Source: Oscillospiraceae bacterium (GTDB lineage Bacteria > Bacillota > Clostridia > Oscillospirales > Oscillospiraceae). Taken from it: a stretch of DNA of 51,514 bases. A program made the position numbers and the translations under genes. Below the pieces are notes generated by a model. The model was not told the DNA's origin and did not search any database. It worked only from the letters and a program-made list of their open reading frames with translations. Location of the stretch: assembly GCA_017435615.1 (NCBI GenBank), contig JAFSET010000025.1, positions 1 to 51,514 on the forward strand. The letters run 5' to 3'. Below, piece by piece: positions 27,417 to 35,850 of this stretch; within the stretch, counting starts at the first letter, position 1, and each line of letters starts with the position of its first letter.

Positions 27417-28262
27417 TTAGCCCTTGATTCCGGACACGACCATGGAATCGACAAAATAGCGCTGGAAGCAAACATAAAGCACCAATAGCGGCAGGCAGGA
27501 GATCACGGCACCTGCCATGATCATGGGGTACTCACTGGTAGCCTCCGACATATTGCTCAAAAGCCGCAGTGCCAACTGAATGGTGTAGTTTTCCTCGCTG
27601 TCCAGGTAGATCAACGGTCCCATAAAGTCATTCCAAATGCCCATAAACCAGAAGATCACCTGCGCGGCAATGGCCGGCTTCATGGCAGGAAGCATGATCC
27701 TGCCAAAGATGGTAAACCATCCCGCGCCGTCGATCTTTGCCGCGTCGATCAGCGCATTGGGTACGCTGGTCAGGTACTGCCGGAAAAAGAACATCATCGT
27801 GATATTGCCCAGTGTGCCGGGTACGATCAGCGGAATAAAGGTATCCACCAGGCCCATATTGCCCCAAACAACATACTGGGGGATCATCGTCACCACGCCG
27901 GGGATCATCATGGAGCTGAGCAATGCCATAAACAGCAAATTCTTTTTCGGCAGATCCATCTTGGCAAAGGCAAAGGCAGCCAGTGCGGAAGAAAGTGTGC
28001 CGAACAGAAGCACGGGAATGGCAATGATCAGGCTGTTTTTAATACCGCTGAGCAGCGGAGCCACTTCCCAAACCTCCTCATAGGCATCCAGCAGGAAGGG
28101 ATCCGGGATCCACTGGGGTGGGAAGATCTGGGCGTGCATCTTATCCTTGAAGGAGGTAGACAGCATCCAGATAAAGGGGAACAGCATGGTCAGGGCCACC
28201 ACGGTCATCACAACATGGATCACGGCATTGGTCAGGCGCTGCTTTGTATGCACTTTCATCAT
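27417..28262 (-). CDS. Sugar ABC transporter permease, MalG type
   Basis: Inner-membrane subunit of a carbohydrate ABC importer (CUT1 family), about 281 aa. It has six predicted helices, the first at about 15-37, and an EAA loop (DAAKIDGAG.....IMLP, about 174-193) that contacts the ATPase. GTG at 28265 and ATG at 28262 and 28259 are all possible; AAGGAGG favours one of the ATGs. It pairs with the MalF-type gene six bases upstream. No ATP-binding gene is found in the window, so a shared MsmX/MsmK-type ATPase encoded elsewhere is expected. Confidence 0.92.
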   Translation of the reverse strand: MMKVHTKQRLTNAVIHVVMTVVALTMLFPFIWMLSTSFKDKMHAQIFPPQWIPDPFLLDAYEEVWEVAPLLSGIKNSLIIAIPVLLFGTLSSALAAFAFAKMDLPKKNLLFMALLSSMMIPGVVTMIPQYVVWGNMGLVDTFIPLIVPGTLGNITMMFFFRQYLTSVPNALIDAAKIDGAGWFTIFGRIMLPAMKPAIAAQVIFWFMGIWNDFMGPLIYLDSEENYTIQLALRLLSNMSEATSEYPMIMAGAVISCLPLLVLYVCFQRYFVDSMVVSGIKG

Positions 28263-28271
28263 CACGCCTCC

Positions 28272-29177
28272 TTAACCGTTTCCGTCGTAGACCCAGCTCT
28301 TGGATGTTTTGAACTGGATCAGTGTGATCACAAAGATGAAGATGGACAAAACCCAGGCAACCGCACAGGCCGCGCCCATATTGTATTCGGCAAAGCCCTT
28401 TTCCCACAGATAGTAAACCACCGTCATAGCGGAGTGCTCCGGTCCTAAGCCGGTGATGATGAACTGATCACCGAAGGCCTGCAGGCCGCCGATCACGCCG
28501 GTGATGATCACATAGAAATAAGTAGGACTCATCATAGGCAGCGTCACATAAGTCAGCTTATGCCACGCGTTGCCGCCGGAAACGTCCACCACCTCATAGT
28601 ACTCCTTGGGGATATTCTGCAGTCCGGCCAGGAACAGAAGCATAGTGTTGCCCATACCTCTCCAAACGCCCAAAATGATCAGCGATATCTTGACCACATC
28701 CGGGTCACCCAGCCAATTGGGGCCTTTTACGCCGAAAAACTGCTCGATCAGCATATTCAGAACGCCGTACTCCGCATTGTAGATCCACCGCCACAGCAGC
28801 GCAATGGCCACCGTGGAGGAGACCGCAGGCAGGTACAAGATCACTCTGTATACGGTTTTGCCTACCATTCTCCGGTTCAGTGCCAGCGCGGCCATCATGG
28901 CAAACAGCATACCGATGGGAATACCCAGCATCAGATACAGCGTATTCCACAAGGACTTCCAAAACAGCGGATCGGTCAGGATCTGTTTGAAGTTTTCAAA
29001 TCCGATGAAGTTTTGGGTACCCTCCAAAATATTCCAGTCCGTCAGACTCATATACAAAGAGTACGCCATGAAGAACAGAAAGAATACAATAAACTGCAGA
29101 TAGATCGGCGCGATAAACAGCATGCCGGCACGGCGCTCAGACCGCTTGAGTCTATTGCCTTTTCCTTTCTTTTCCAT
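28272..29177 (-). CDS. Sugar ABC transporter permease, MalF type
   Basis: About 301 aa from ATG 29177, preferred over GTG 29186 because AGGGG sits 8 bases before it. A basic N-terminus is followed by six helices. The EAA-type loop reads YYEVVDVSGGNAWHKLTYVTLP. The partner permease follows and the substrate-binding lipoprotein precedes it, giving the usual binding protein-MalF-MalG order for oligosaccharide import. Confidence 0.92.
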   Translation of the reverse strand: MEKKGKGNRLKRSERRAGMLFIAPIYLQFIVFFLFFMAYSLYMSLTDWNILEGTQNFIGFENFKQILTDPLFWKSLWNTLYLMLGIPIGMLFAMMAALALNRRMVGKTVYRVILYLPAVSSTVAIALLWRWIYNAEYGVLNMLIEQFFGVKGPNWLGDPDVVKISLIILGVWRGMGNTMLLFLAGLQNIPKEYYEVVDVSGGNAWHKLTYVTLPMMSPTYFYVIITGVIGGLQAFGDQFIITGLGPEHSAMTVVYYLWEKGFAEYNMGAACAVAWVLSIFIFVITLIQFKTSKSWVYDGNG

Positions 29178-29198
29178 TTTCGTCACCCCTGTTTTTGT

Positions 29199-30557
29199 TT
29201 ATTTGCCGCTGTCCAGTCGCTCCTGCATAGCGGGCTGAATCTGCTTGAGGAACTCGGCGGCAGTCATTTCGCCGCTCCACACCTTGCTGGATTCCGCGTT
29301 GAAGTAGGAATACCAGGTGGTATTCTTGGTGAAATATACAGACTTGAACTGGCCCTTTTCAGGGTTTTCAATAATGTCCAGGAATACCTGCTTGTTGGCA
29401 GGTGCCTTGTTCATGCTCAGATAGTCATTCTTGGCCATATCGATGATGTTGGGCACAGCCTGGCCTGCCTCGTAGTTGTAGGTCTGCGCCTCGGCATCCA
29501 TACTCAGGAACTCTGCCAGCTCATAGGCAAGCTGCTTTTCCTCGGAGGTCTTGGACACACACAGGGCAGCGGATGCCAGCCAGCTCACGCCCTTGCCGGT
29601 CTTATCGGAAACAGGGGTGGGCATAATGTCCCATTCAAAGCTTACGCTGTCCCAGAAGGTTGCCTGGTCCCAGGGACCCATCCAGGCCATACCCACCTTG
29701 CCGTTGACCCAACGCTGGAACCAGCCGCTGGCACTGTCCTCTTCCGGGGTGGGAGATACGCCCTCCACCAGGGCCAGATCAGCCACCCACTGCATAGCCT
29801 CGGCAAATTCCGGGGTGTCCACGGTGACCTGCGTCTTATCCTCGCTCAAATAGTCCGCGCCGTTGGACCATACCGCAGCTTCCAGAGTATAGTTGGCGGT
29901 GCCGAAGACCTTGTTGATGCCCTCGCCGTCGGTAAGCTGCTTGCAAACATCCACAAACTCTGTCCAGGTCATAGGCTCCTTGGGATCCGGCAGCGCAACG
30001 CCCTTGGCTTCAAACAGCGTCTTGTTGTAAACCATAGCCCAGGGGCCCAGGTCCTTGGGAAGGCCGTACAGATCACCGGATTCCACGCCGACCTGCTTGG
30101 AAGCCGCGTCATAGCGGAAGATGTTCAGGGACTTGTCCCAAATCTTGGTGCTTGCAGCCAGCTCGGATTGCTCCATATAGGGAGTCAGGTTCTCCAAACG
30201 GTCCGCATCGACCCAGGAGTAGAACTCATCGGAGTGGATGTAGAACACATCGGGCATCTTGTTGGCAGCCAGCAGGGAGATCAGCTTTACCAGGTAGTCC
30301 TCCTGGGTGCCGGGGATGTGCTGATAGTTGACCTTCACGCCGGGGTGGGTTTCCTCGAACTTGTCGATCATTGCGGTGAAGATCTTCTTTTCTGCCAGGG
30401 AGCCCCAGCCTGCGAAGGTGATCACCTTGTTGCCGCCCTCATTGCCGCCGCTGCTGCCGCCTTCATTGCCTGTGCTGCCACCGCCGCCGCAGGCCGTCAT
30501 GCTGACCGCCAAAATCAGGGCCAGCAGCACCGATACGATTTTCTTTGCTGTTTTCAT
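29199..30557 (-). CDS. Extracellular sugar-binding lipoprotein of ABC importer
   Basis: 452 aa from ATG 30557, chosen over an upstream start at 30581 because TAAGGAGG lies just before it. The signal ends MTAC, with Cys23 lipidated, followed by a Gly/Ser/Asn linker and a family 1 solute-binding fold (VITFAGWGS near the start; helix-strand Rossmann-like lobes; DVFYIHSDEF; WMGPWDQATF). It delivers oligosaccharides to the two permeases downstream. Aromatic residues lining the presumed cleft suit a sugar ligand of several units. Ligand identity is not readable. Confidence 0.92.
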   Translation of the reverse strand: MKTAKKIVSVLLALILAVSMTACGGGGSTGNEGGSSGGNEGGNKVITFAGWGSLAEKKIFTAMIDKFEETHPGVKVNYQHIPGTQEDYLVKLISLLAANKMPDVFYIHSDEFYSWVDADRLENLTPYMEQSELAASTKIWDKSLNIFRYDAASKQVGVESGDLYGLPKDLGPWAMVYNKTLFEAKGVALPDPKEPMTWTEFVDVCKQLTDGEGINKVFGTANYTLEAAVWSNGADYLSEDKTQVTVDTPEFAEAMQWVADLALVEGVSPTPEEDSASGWFQRWVNGKVGMAWMGPWDQATFWDSVSFEWDIMPTPVSDKTGKGVSWLASAALCVSKTSEEKQLAYELAEFLSMDAEAQTYNYEAGQAVPNIIDMAKNDYLSMNKAPANKQVFLDIIENPEKGQFKSVYFTKNTTWYSYFNAESSKVWSGEMTAAEFLKQIQPAMQERLDSGK

Positions 30558-30577
30558 TTTGTATTCCTCCTTATATA

Positions 30578-32317
30578 TCATCCAAAAATAGCTCTCATGA
30601 TTTCAATGGGTACCTTGGGATTGCGGTCGGCATCCAGCAGACCGTTTGTCTCCTGCTGGATATCGGTAAGCTGGGTGTAGCAGAAGCCACGCACTCTTTT
30701 GTGGGAACGGATGGCCTGCATCATGCCCCGCAGGTACTCCACCATACGCTCTTCATTCTCCACATCCTGGTTGTAGCCCCAGCCGCCGTCGTTTTTCAGC
30801 TTCACGCCGCCCATCTCCGTAATCAGAATGGGACTGCCGTTGTATGCTTCCCCACGGGCATAGACCGGCTTGAAGTTGACGCTGCCGCGCATCGTTTCTT
30901 CAATATCACCGTAACGGTCGGCAAAATTGGTCGGTGTGATATCGTAATCGTGGATGCCGCAGAAGTCCGTCAGGCCGATCTGCTCCCAGCCGTCGTTGGA
31001 GCCGATCAGACGGGTGTCATCCAGGGATTTGATCAGGTAGTAAACACCCTTGACAAAAGCCTTCTGCTTAGGATCGCCGACGATCTGATGCACGCCCCAG
31101 CTCTCATTGAAGGGGATCCAGGTCATAATACAGGGGTGGTTATAATCCCGCTTGATAAAGGCCTGCAGCTCGTTCATCAACATTCTCTGGCCTTCGGGGG
31201 TAAAATCGTAGTTGCTGGGCAGCTCGCCCCAGATCAAAAGTCCCAGCTTATCCGCCCAGTAGTAGTACCGGGGGTCCTCGATCTTCTGATGCTTTCTGGC
31301 ACCGTTGAAGCCCATGGCCTTCGCCAGCTCCACATCCTTACGGATATCCTCATCGGAGGGGGCAGTCATCAGGCCCTTGGGCCAATAGCCCTGATCCAGC
31401 ACCAAACGCTGATACAGCAGGGTGTTGTTCAGGAAAATGCGCTCACCGCACACATGGATCTTGCGCATACCGAAATATGTATTGACCGTATCCAAAACCT
31501 GTCCGTCCCGGATGAGCCTGACCTCCACATCCAGCAGCGTGGGGAACTCCGGCGTCCAGTACAGGTCCCAAATGGCGTTCACGCCGTTTTCCCGGAAGCC
31601 GAAGCTGCAGCAGGTCCGTCTGTCACCGGCGCAGACCGTCATCGTGCCAAGCACTTCCCCGTCCTTACGGATGGTCAGGGCAATGTCCGCCGCCTGCTCC
31701 TTCCGGGTACGGATCTCGAAGTGAGCCCGGTTCTGATCCAGGTCCGGGGTGATCCGGATGTCGGTAATATAGTCACGGCCGGTAAACTCCAGCCAAACGC
31801 TCTGCCAAATGCCGGTGGTATTTCTGTAGAAGCAGGTCCTGGGCTCTCTGCCCCATACCTGCTTGCCTCTTGGCACTTCCTGGGCGTAGCTGTCTTCCGC
31901 CTTCACCACCAGCACATTTTCGCCCTTTTTCAGCAGCCCGCCGATCTCAAAATAAAAGGGCGTGAAGCCGCCTTCATGGCAGCCTGCATACGTTCCGTTG
32001 ACCCAGACCCTGGCCACATGGTCCACAGCACCGAAGTGCAGCAGCACAGAGCCGGAAAGCTCTGCCTCCTCCACGGTAAAGCTGCGCCGGTACCAAACAC
32101 TTTTGGACGGCTCGTCCGTATTGATGCCGCTCAGCTCCGACTCGTAGCAAAAGGGCACCTGAATGGTCCTGTCAAATTTGACCCCATCCACGCCGCCTCT
32201 TTGAAACTGATCCTCCGGATCAAAAGCAAAATCCCACTGGCCGTTTAAGATCCGCCAGTTGTTTCTGGCAAAGGCAGGATTGGGAAGCTCTGACCGCATA
32301 ATCGTCTGTGCTTTCAT
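30578..32317 (-). CDS. Cytoplasmic GH2 family glycoside hydrolase
   Basis: 579 aa from ATG 32317, preferred over 32395 because GGAGG precedes it and the longer frame would overlap the regulator gene. GH2 layout: jelly roll (about 20-180), Ig-like domain (185-285), TIM barrel (290-579). The acid/base is Glu405 in FNESW and the nucleophile Glu501 in TEMGG. There is no signal peptide. It is a paralogue of the GH2 at 1223-2926 but has diverged, for example MGG instead of YGG after the nucleophile, so the two may take different linkages. It is the first enzyme gene of the operon, directly after the regulator and before the importer, consistent with cleaving imported oligosaccharides. Confidence 0.87.
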   Translation of the reverse strand: MKAQTIMRSELPNPAFARNNWRILNGQWDFAFDPEDQFQRGGVDGVKFDRTIQVPFCYESELSGINTDEPSKSVWYRRSFTVEEAELSGSVLLHFGAVDHVARVWVNGTYAGCHEGGFTPFYFEIGGLLKKGENVLVVKAEDSYAQEVPRGKQVWGREPRTCFYRNTTGIWQSVWLEFTGRDYITDIRITPDLDQNRAHFEIRTRKEQAADIALTIRKDGEVLGTMTVCAGDRRTCCSFGFRENGVNAIWDLYWTPEFPTLLDVEVRLIRDGQVLDTVNTYFGMRKIHVCGERIFLNNTLLYQRLVLDQGYWPKGLMTAPSDEDIRKDVELAKAMGFNGARKHQKIEDPRYYYWADKLGLLIWGELPSNYDFTPEGQRMLMNELQAFIKRDYNHPCIMTWIPFNESWGVHQIVGDPKQKAFVKGVYYLIKSLDDTRLIGSNDGWEQIGLTDFCGIHDYDITPTNFADRYGDIEETMRGSVNFKPVYARGEAYNGSPILITEMGGVKLKNDGGWGYNQDVENEERMVEYLRGMMQAIRSHKRVRGFCYTQLTDIQQETNGLLDADRNPKVPIEIMRAIFG

Positions 32318-32318
32318 G

Positions 32319-33263
32319 TTATTCCTCCATTTTCTTATCCTTATATGATAACTTGCAAATAATATTTTGTTGGTAGTTTCCGAAGCACTCCCCAAACAGG
32401 TTCATACCCCCTAAATTGACCGCATCCGGCTTTATGCCCACGCGCAGGGTGAAATACGCGCCTTCATCGATGTGCAGATCGCCGATCTTCACCGAAGATG
32501 CCTTGTTTTCATCCAGGTAGGCACCGTGCTGATTGATACGGATGGTTTTCAGCAGGCCGTACTGGGTGGACATATCCGGCCACCAGTCCGGATTGAGCAG
32601 ACCGTGATGGCCGCCGAAATCTCCCGGTGAGGTCCAGGTGCAGATCTCCTTCGCGTTGACCCAGAAGGTAATGTCCGACTTCCAGTCCAGCCGGAAGTTG
32701 GGTGCCTCCGAGCACAGCTCCATACTGAAGCTCAGGCCCACCGGCTCTTTATCCCTCAGCACATAATTGGGGATCTTATACTCAAGGTATCCGGCGCTGA
32801 ACCAAATGATCTGTGCGGCAATCCTTTCCGGAGAGAAAAAGACACTGGGTACATCCTCCGACGCGATGATATTCTTGTCCGTGGCAATGCCGCAGCTTGG
32901 CACAGCCTCGCAGTCGGTGAAGCTTCCGATGGGGATATTCAGCACCGAGGTCATAATTTCATCCGAATCGTATTCCGGAACATAGCTGATATTGATCTCA
33001 TCCAGCTTGCGGCTGATGATTTTGGACGCACCGTGCTGGGCGGATTTGCTCTGCACACGCACCAGGTCTGCCGCCTGCAGATGATTGACATGGAAAGCGG
33101 CCGTGGAGGTAGGAATGTTCAACACCCGCGCAATTTCCGTCACACTGTAGCTGTTTCGGTTGACCAGACGCAGAATATCCCTGCGCACCTTCGATGACAT
33201 TGCGGCCATGATCTTATCCATACGCTCTTCGTCATAGATCGACAGATGCATATATCTCGGCAT
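32319..33263 (-). CDS. ArsR-type HTH regulator with beta-rich sensor domain
   Basis: 314 aa from ATG 33263; a GTG at 33269 abuts GGAGG too closely. An ArsR-like winged helix occupies about 10-90 (recognition segment IARVLNIPTSTAAFHVNHL). The metal-binding cysteines of classic ArsR sensors are not evident. The C-terminal part (about 145-310) is rich in Trp, Phe and beta strands (IIWFSAGYLEYKIP, SDITFWVNAKEICTW, WWPDMSTQYGLLKTI) and looks like a sugar-binding sandwich. It is the first gene of the operon, one base from the GH2, and its own leader carries two palindromic 18-mers, so autoregulation with a sugar inducer is the natural model (inferred). Confidence 0.8.
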   Translation of the reverse strand: MPRYMHLSIYDEERMDKIMAAMSSKVRRDILRLVNRNSYSVTEIARVLNIPTSTAAFHVNHLQAADLVRVQSKSAQHGASKIISRKLDEINISYVPEYDSDEIMTSVLNIPIGSFTDCEAVPSCGIATDKNIIASEDVPSVFFSPERIAAQIIWFSAGYLEYKIPNYVLRDKEPVGLSFSMELCSEAPNFRLDWKSDITFWVNAKEICTWTSPGDFGGHHGLLNPDWWPDMSTQYGLLKTIRINQHGAYLDENKASSVKIGDLHIDEGAYFTLRVGIKPDAVNLGGMNLFGECFGNYQQNIICKLSYKDKKMEE

Positions 33264-33284
33264 AATCACCCTCCTTTTGGATTG

Positions 33285-33302
33285 TTACAATGAAAGTTGT
33301 AA
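33285..33302. promoter_or_regulatory. Operator-like palindrome 1
   Basis: TTACAATGAAAGTTGTAA: 6-bp arms (TTACAA/TTGTAA) around a 6-bp centre. It lies about 68-85 bases downstream of the inferred operon start point and 22 bases before the regulator's ATG. It is likely bound by the ArsR-type regulator. Confidence 0.7.
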
Positions 33303-33317
33303 AGGTCCCTTCCCTCG

Positions 33318-33335
33318 TTACAACTTTGATTGTAA
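33318..33335. promoter_or_regulatory. Operator-like palindrome 2
   Basis: TTACAACTTTGATTGTAA: same arms as site 1. It equals the reverse complement of site 1 at 17 of 18 positions. Centre-to-centre distance is 33 bp, about three helical turns, so two dimers could sit on the same face of the DNA. Confidence 0.7.
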
Positions 33336-33376
33336 GTATTGCACAAATTTAAACTATCTTTTTTGTGCATATTTGT

Positions 33377-33405
33377 ATATTAACACAACCCATTTCTCCT
33401 GTCAA
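33377..33405 (-). promoter_or_regulatory. Promoter of the regulator-glycan operon
   Basis: Minus-strand TTGACA (33400-33405), 17-bp spacer, TAATAT (33377-33382) with an extended -10 TG one base before it. This is close to the vegetative sigma consensus. Start point is expected near 33370, giving a ~107-base leader that contains both palindromes. Confidence 0.75.
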
Positions 33406-33575
33406 CAAAAACAGGAAGGTAATTATGCCCAAAAATATGCTGTAAATTTTGTAACCCCCTTCGATCAACCTTCCCCGGTTCAGAAGTATTCCCCTCCCCG
33501 TCGTCCTGTTCGGGCCAATATGCGAAACAACCTTGTTCCGGAGGTCGGTCCCCACAGGTAACGGATTATGATGCG

Positions 33576-33604
33576 TTGCATTTTGATTTTATCCGTGATA
33601 TACT
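33576..33604 (+). promoter_or_regulatory. Promoter of the sugar kinase gene
   Basis: TTGCAT (33576-33581), 17-bp spacer, TATACT (33599-33604) preceded by TGA, an extended -10. Start point is expected near 33611, about 22 bases before the ATG. Apart from the two promoters and two operators, the 33264-33632 gap shows no gene. Confidence 0.6.
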
Positions 33605-33632
33605 TCACGCAAAGGTTATTGGGAGGGTTTCT

Positions 33633-35087
33633 ATGTATATCGGTGTGGACTTGGGCAGCACCAATATGAAAGCTGCCATTTATGACGGGCAAATGCGTTT
33701 GGTGGACCGCAGAAGCAAGCCGGTCCGCTATATCCGGGAGCAGGGCTTTGTGGAATTTAACGCCCCGGACTATTTTGACGGACTGACGGCGCTGCTTAGC
33801 GAAATGCTGACAGAAAACGGCATACAAAAGGTCCGGCAAATTGCCTTCACCGGCCAGGCGGAGTCCCTGGTGGTGCTGGGCAGGGACGGCCAGCCCCTGA
33901 TGAACGCCATCTCCTGGATGGACGAGCGTTCCCTGGAGGAATGTGCGGTGCTCAGTAAGCAATTCCCTCCCCAGGTCTGTGAGGCGGTCACCGGGCAGCT
34001 TGCGGTGCTGCCTACCTGGCCGGCCACCAAGATCCTGTGGCTGAAAAACCACCGGCCGGAGATATTTCAAAACGCCGCCTGCTATATGCTTTTGAAGGAC
34101 TACATCATCTACCGGCTCACCGGCAGGCGACAGGCGGATATGTCCATTGCCACCTTCTCCTTTTATTTTGACATCTACAACAAAACCTACTGGGCCGATA
34201 TGCTCCGGGCCATCGGCATTACCGAGCAGCAGCTTCCCCCGCTGGCAGAGCCCTGCACCGTAGCAGGACCTTTGCTGCCGGAGATTTGTGACCGGCTGGG
34301 TCTTACCGGGCCGGCATTGGTCAACATCGGAACACTGGACCACTTTGCCGGTATGATCGGCACCGGCAACACCGGGATGGGAGGCATCACCCTGTCCACC
34401 GGTACGGTGATGGCCCTGACGGCCATGGCAGGCCCCGATACACCGAAAAATGCCGGCATTGCCATGCACTACGGCTTTTTCCCCAACACCTACGTGATGC
34501 TGCCTGTGGCGGAAAGCGGCGGTGTCAGCTTAGAGTGGTTCCGCAGGACCTGTATGGCCGGCACAGACTACGATACCATCAACCGCCGGCTCACCCAGCG
34601 GCCTGAAAATGACCTTTTGTTCCTGCCCTACCTGGTGGGCACCAATGCCCCGGAATTCGACGCCAACGCCACCGGCGCATTTTGGGGTCTGCGGCAGGAG
34701 CACGATGCCATCGATATGGCCGGTGCGGTGATGGAGGGTGTCAGCTTTGTGCTGCGGAAAAACTGCGATCACATCCAGAAAAACGGCGTAACGCCCACCG
34801 CCATTATTGCCACCGGCGGCGGTGCGAAAAGCCCCTTCTGGTGTCAGCTTCACGCCGACTGCACCGGCATCCCGGTGCGAATTCCGACGGAAAAAGAGGC
34901 TGCCTGCTTAGGTGCGGCTATGATCGCCGCGGTCAGTGACGGTGTGTTTGCCGACTATGCCGAAGCGGCAAAGCTTTGCGTCAGCTTCACGAAGGAATAT
35001 ACCCCCAGCGTCACAGCCCGCCGGGAACAAAAATACAAGCGGTTTCTTGCTCTGTATGACGCAGCTTTAACAATCGGAAATATATAA
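33633..35087 (+). CDS. FGGY family carbohydrate kinase
   Basis: 484 aa from ATG 33633 (GGGAGGG upstream; the frame remains open to 33576 but without a ribosome site). Two actin-like domains. N-terminal phosphate loop DLGSTNMKAA; probable catalytic base Asp236 in LDHFAG; ATP-site motifs STGTV and ATGGGAKSPFW with the following ACLGAAM. It belongs with xylulokinase/ribulokinase/gluconokinase-like enzymes, but the catalytic motif does not match any one subfamily well, so the sugar is left open; a pentose or pentulose would suit a GH43/GH2 locus. It is divergent from the operon and separated from it by the palindrome-bearing control region. Alone in its transcript. Confidence 0.87.
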   Translation: MYIGVDLGSTNMKAAIYDGQMRLVDRRSKPVRYIREQGFVEFNAPDYFDGLTALLSEMLTENGIQKVRQIAFTGQAESLVVLGRDGQPLMNAISWMDERSLEECAVLSKQFPPQVCEAVTGQLAVLPTWPATKILWLKNHRPEIFQNAACYMLLKDYIIYRLTGRRQADMSIATFSFYFDIYNKTYWADMLRAIGITEQQLPPLAEPCTVAGPLLPEICDRLGLTGPALVNIGTLDHFAGMIGTGNTGMGGITLSTGTVMALTAMAGPDTPKNAGIAMHYGFFPNTYVMLPVAESGGVSLEWFRRTCMAGTDYDTINRRLTQRPENDLLFLPYLVGTNAPEFDANATGAFWGLRQEHDAIDMAGAVMEGVSFVLRKNCDHIQKNGVTPTAIIATGGGAKSPFWCQLHADCTGIPVRIPTEKEAACLGAAMIAAVSDGVFADYAEAAKLCVSFTKEYTPSVTARREQKYKRFLALYDAALTIGNI

Positions 35088-35122
35088 AAAAAGGGAGTGC
35101 TGCTTTTCTTGCAGCACTCCCT
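35085..35122 (-). terminator. Terminator of the prophage late operon
   Basis: A perfect 12-bp stem (35092-35103 with 35111-35122, AGGGAGTGCTGC) has a 7-base loop. On the minus strand it is followed by TTTTTTTATATA, a strong tail, so it stops leftward prophage transcription. On the plus strand it is followed by AAAACTAT, a poor tail for the kinase. Its T run overlaps the kinase stop codon. Confidence 0.85.
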
Positions 35123-35185
35123 AAAACTATATGTTTGCCTATACACTCTGCCCATCGTGTTAATATTAAAACTTTATGTATAAAA

Positions 35186-35385
35186 CCCTCTCCGTCAGCC
35201 CATTCGGGCTGCCACCTCTCCCAAAGGGAGAGGGTGATGACCTTGCGGAAACCTAAACACGCTCCCCCTTTGGGGGTAAGCGAAGCGCAGTCGCAGTAGT
35301 GAATGACAGCCCGGTGGGCTGTCAGAGCTGCGACGGGGTGCTCCGCAGAGCACTGGCAAAAATCTTTGATTTTTGACTGAGAGGG
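35186..35385. repeat. ~200-bp double-hairpin repeat element
   Basis: Bounded by imperfect inverted ends (CCCTCTCCGTCAG at left, CTGAGAGGG at right). Internal hairpins include CAGCCC-ATTC-GGGCTG, CCTCTCCC-AAA-GGGAGAGG and GACAGCCC-GGT-GGGCTGTC. It fills most of the 339-bp gap between kinase and holin. No gene or transposase is present. Its layout resembles the element at 1-60. Confidence 0.65.
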
Positions 35386-35426
35386 CAATATAACGAAAAG
35401 ATTTCGTGTTAACAACGTACTACGCC

Positions 35427-35612
35427 TTAGCTTCCGCTTTTTTCCGTCTGGGTACCAAAGTAAAAGGCAATGACGGTGGACACCACGATCATCACATTAT
35501 CCGACGTGATCCTGCCGGTGAGCGCCAGCCAGGCAAACACCGTGATCACCACCATAGTGACGATGGTTTTCACTTTGATCAGATTGGCAATGTTCTTCAA
35601 AAACTCACTCAT
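35427..35612 (-). CDS. Phage holin
   Basis: 61 aa with two hydrophobic segments (about 13-33 and 40-53) and a polar C-terminus, the size and shape of small phage holins. Holins form the membrane hole that lets the endolysin reach the wall. It is the last gene of the late operon and overlaps the preceding gene as ATGA (35609-35612). Family name is not certain. Confidence 0.75.
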   Translation of the reverse strand: MSEFLKNIANLIKVKTIVTMVVITVFAWLALTGRITSDNVMIVVSTVIAFYFGTQTEKSGS

Positions 35613-35836
35613 GAGACCCTCCTTGTATTTTTCAAGTCGCGGATATCGTGCTCGGCCTCATCCATACGCCCCTCCAGCTTGAAGGTGCGTTCGATCAGGC
35701 TATTGTGCTTGTTGACCTTCTCCTCCAACTGGGCCAGCCGGTACTGAGTCAGCTTCTGTGCGGTGAGCACGCCAAAGAGAGACCCTAAAAGCGTGCCTGC
35801 AAAGCCCAGCAGGGCAACAATGATGGCATCTGTCAT
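35609..35836 (-). CDS. XhlA-like holin-associated membrane protein
   Basis: 75 aa: one N-terminal membrane helix (about 5-25) followed by a charged coiled coil (LAQLEEKVNKHNSLIERTFKLEG). This is the mirror of classic XhlA, which has its helix at the C-terminus, so the match is to the general type only. Position between endolysin and holin supports a lysis role. Confidence 0.6.
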   Translation of the reverse strand: MTDAIIVALLGFAGTLLGSLFGVLTAQKLTQYRLAQLEEKVNKHNSLIERTFKLEGRMDEAEHDIRDLKNTRRVS

Positions 35837-35850
35837 TTCACGCCGCCCCC

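Noticed and set aside
33480-34469. Minus-strand open frame of 329 codons over the kinase.
   Set aside because: Antisense shadow of the FGGY kinase, which has full motifs, a ribosome site and a promoter.
35092-35122. Intrinsic terminator of the kinase on the plus strand.
   Set aside because: The stem is followed by AAAACTAT on that strand, without a T run; it suits only the leftward direction.
35011-35415. Minus-strand 134-codon frame downstream of the holin.
   Set aside because: It spans a repeat element, a terminator and the antisense of the kinase end; no ribosome site or domain.
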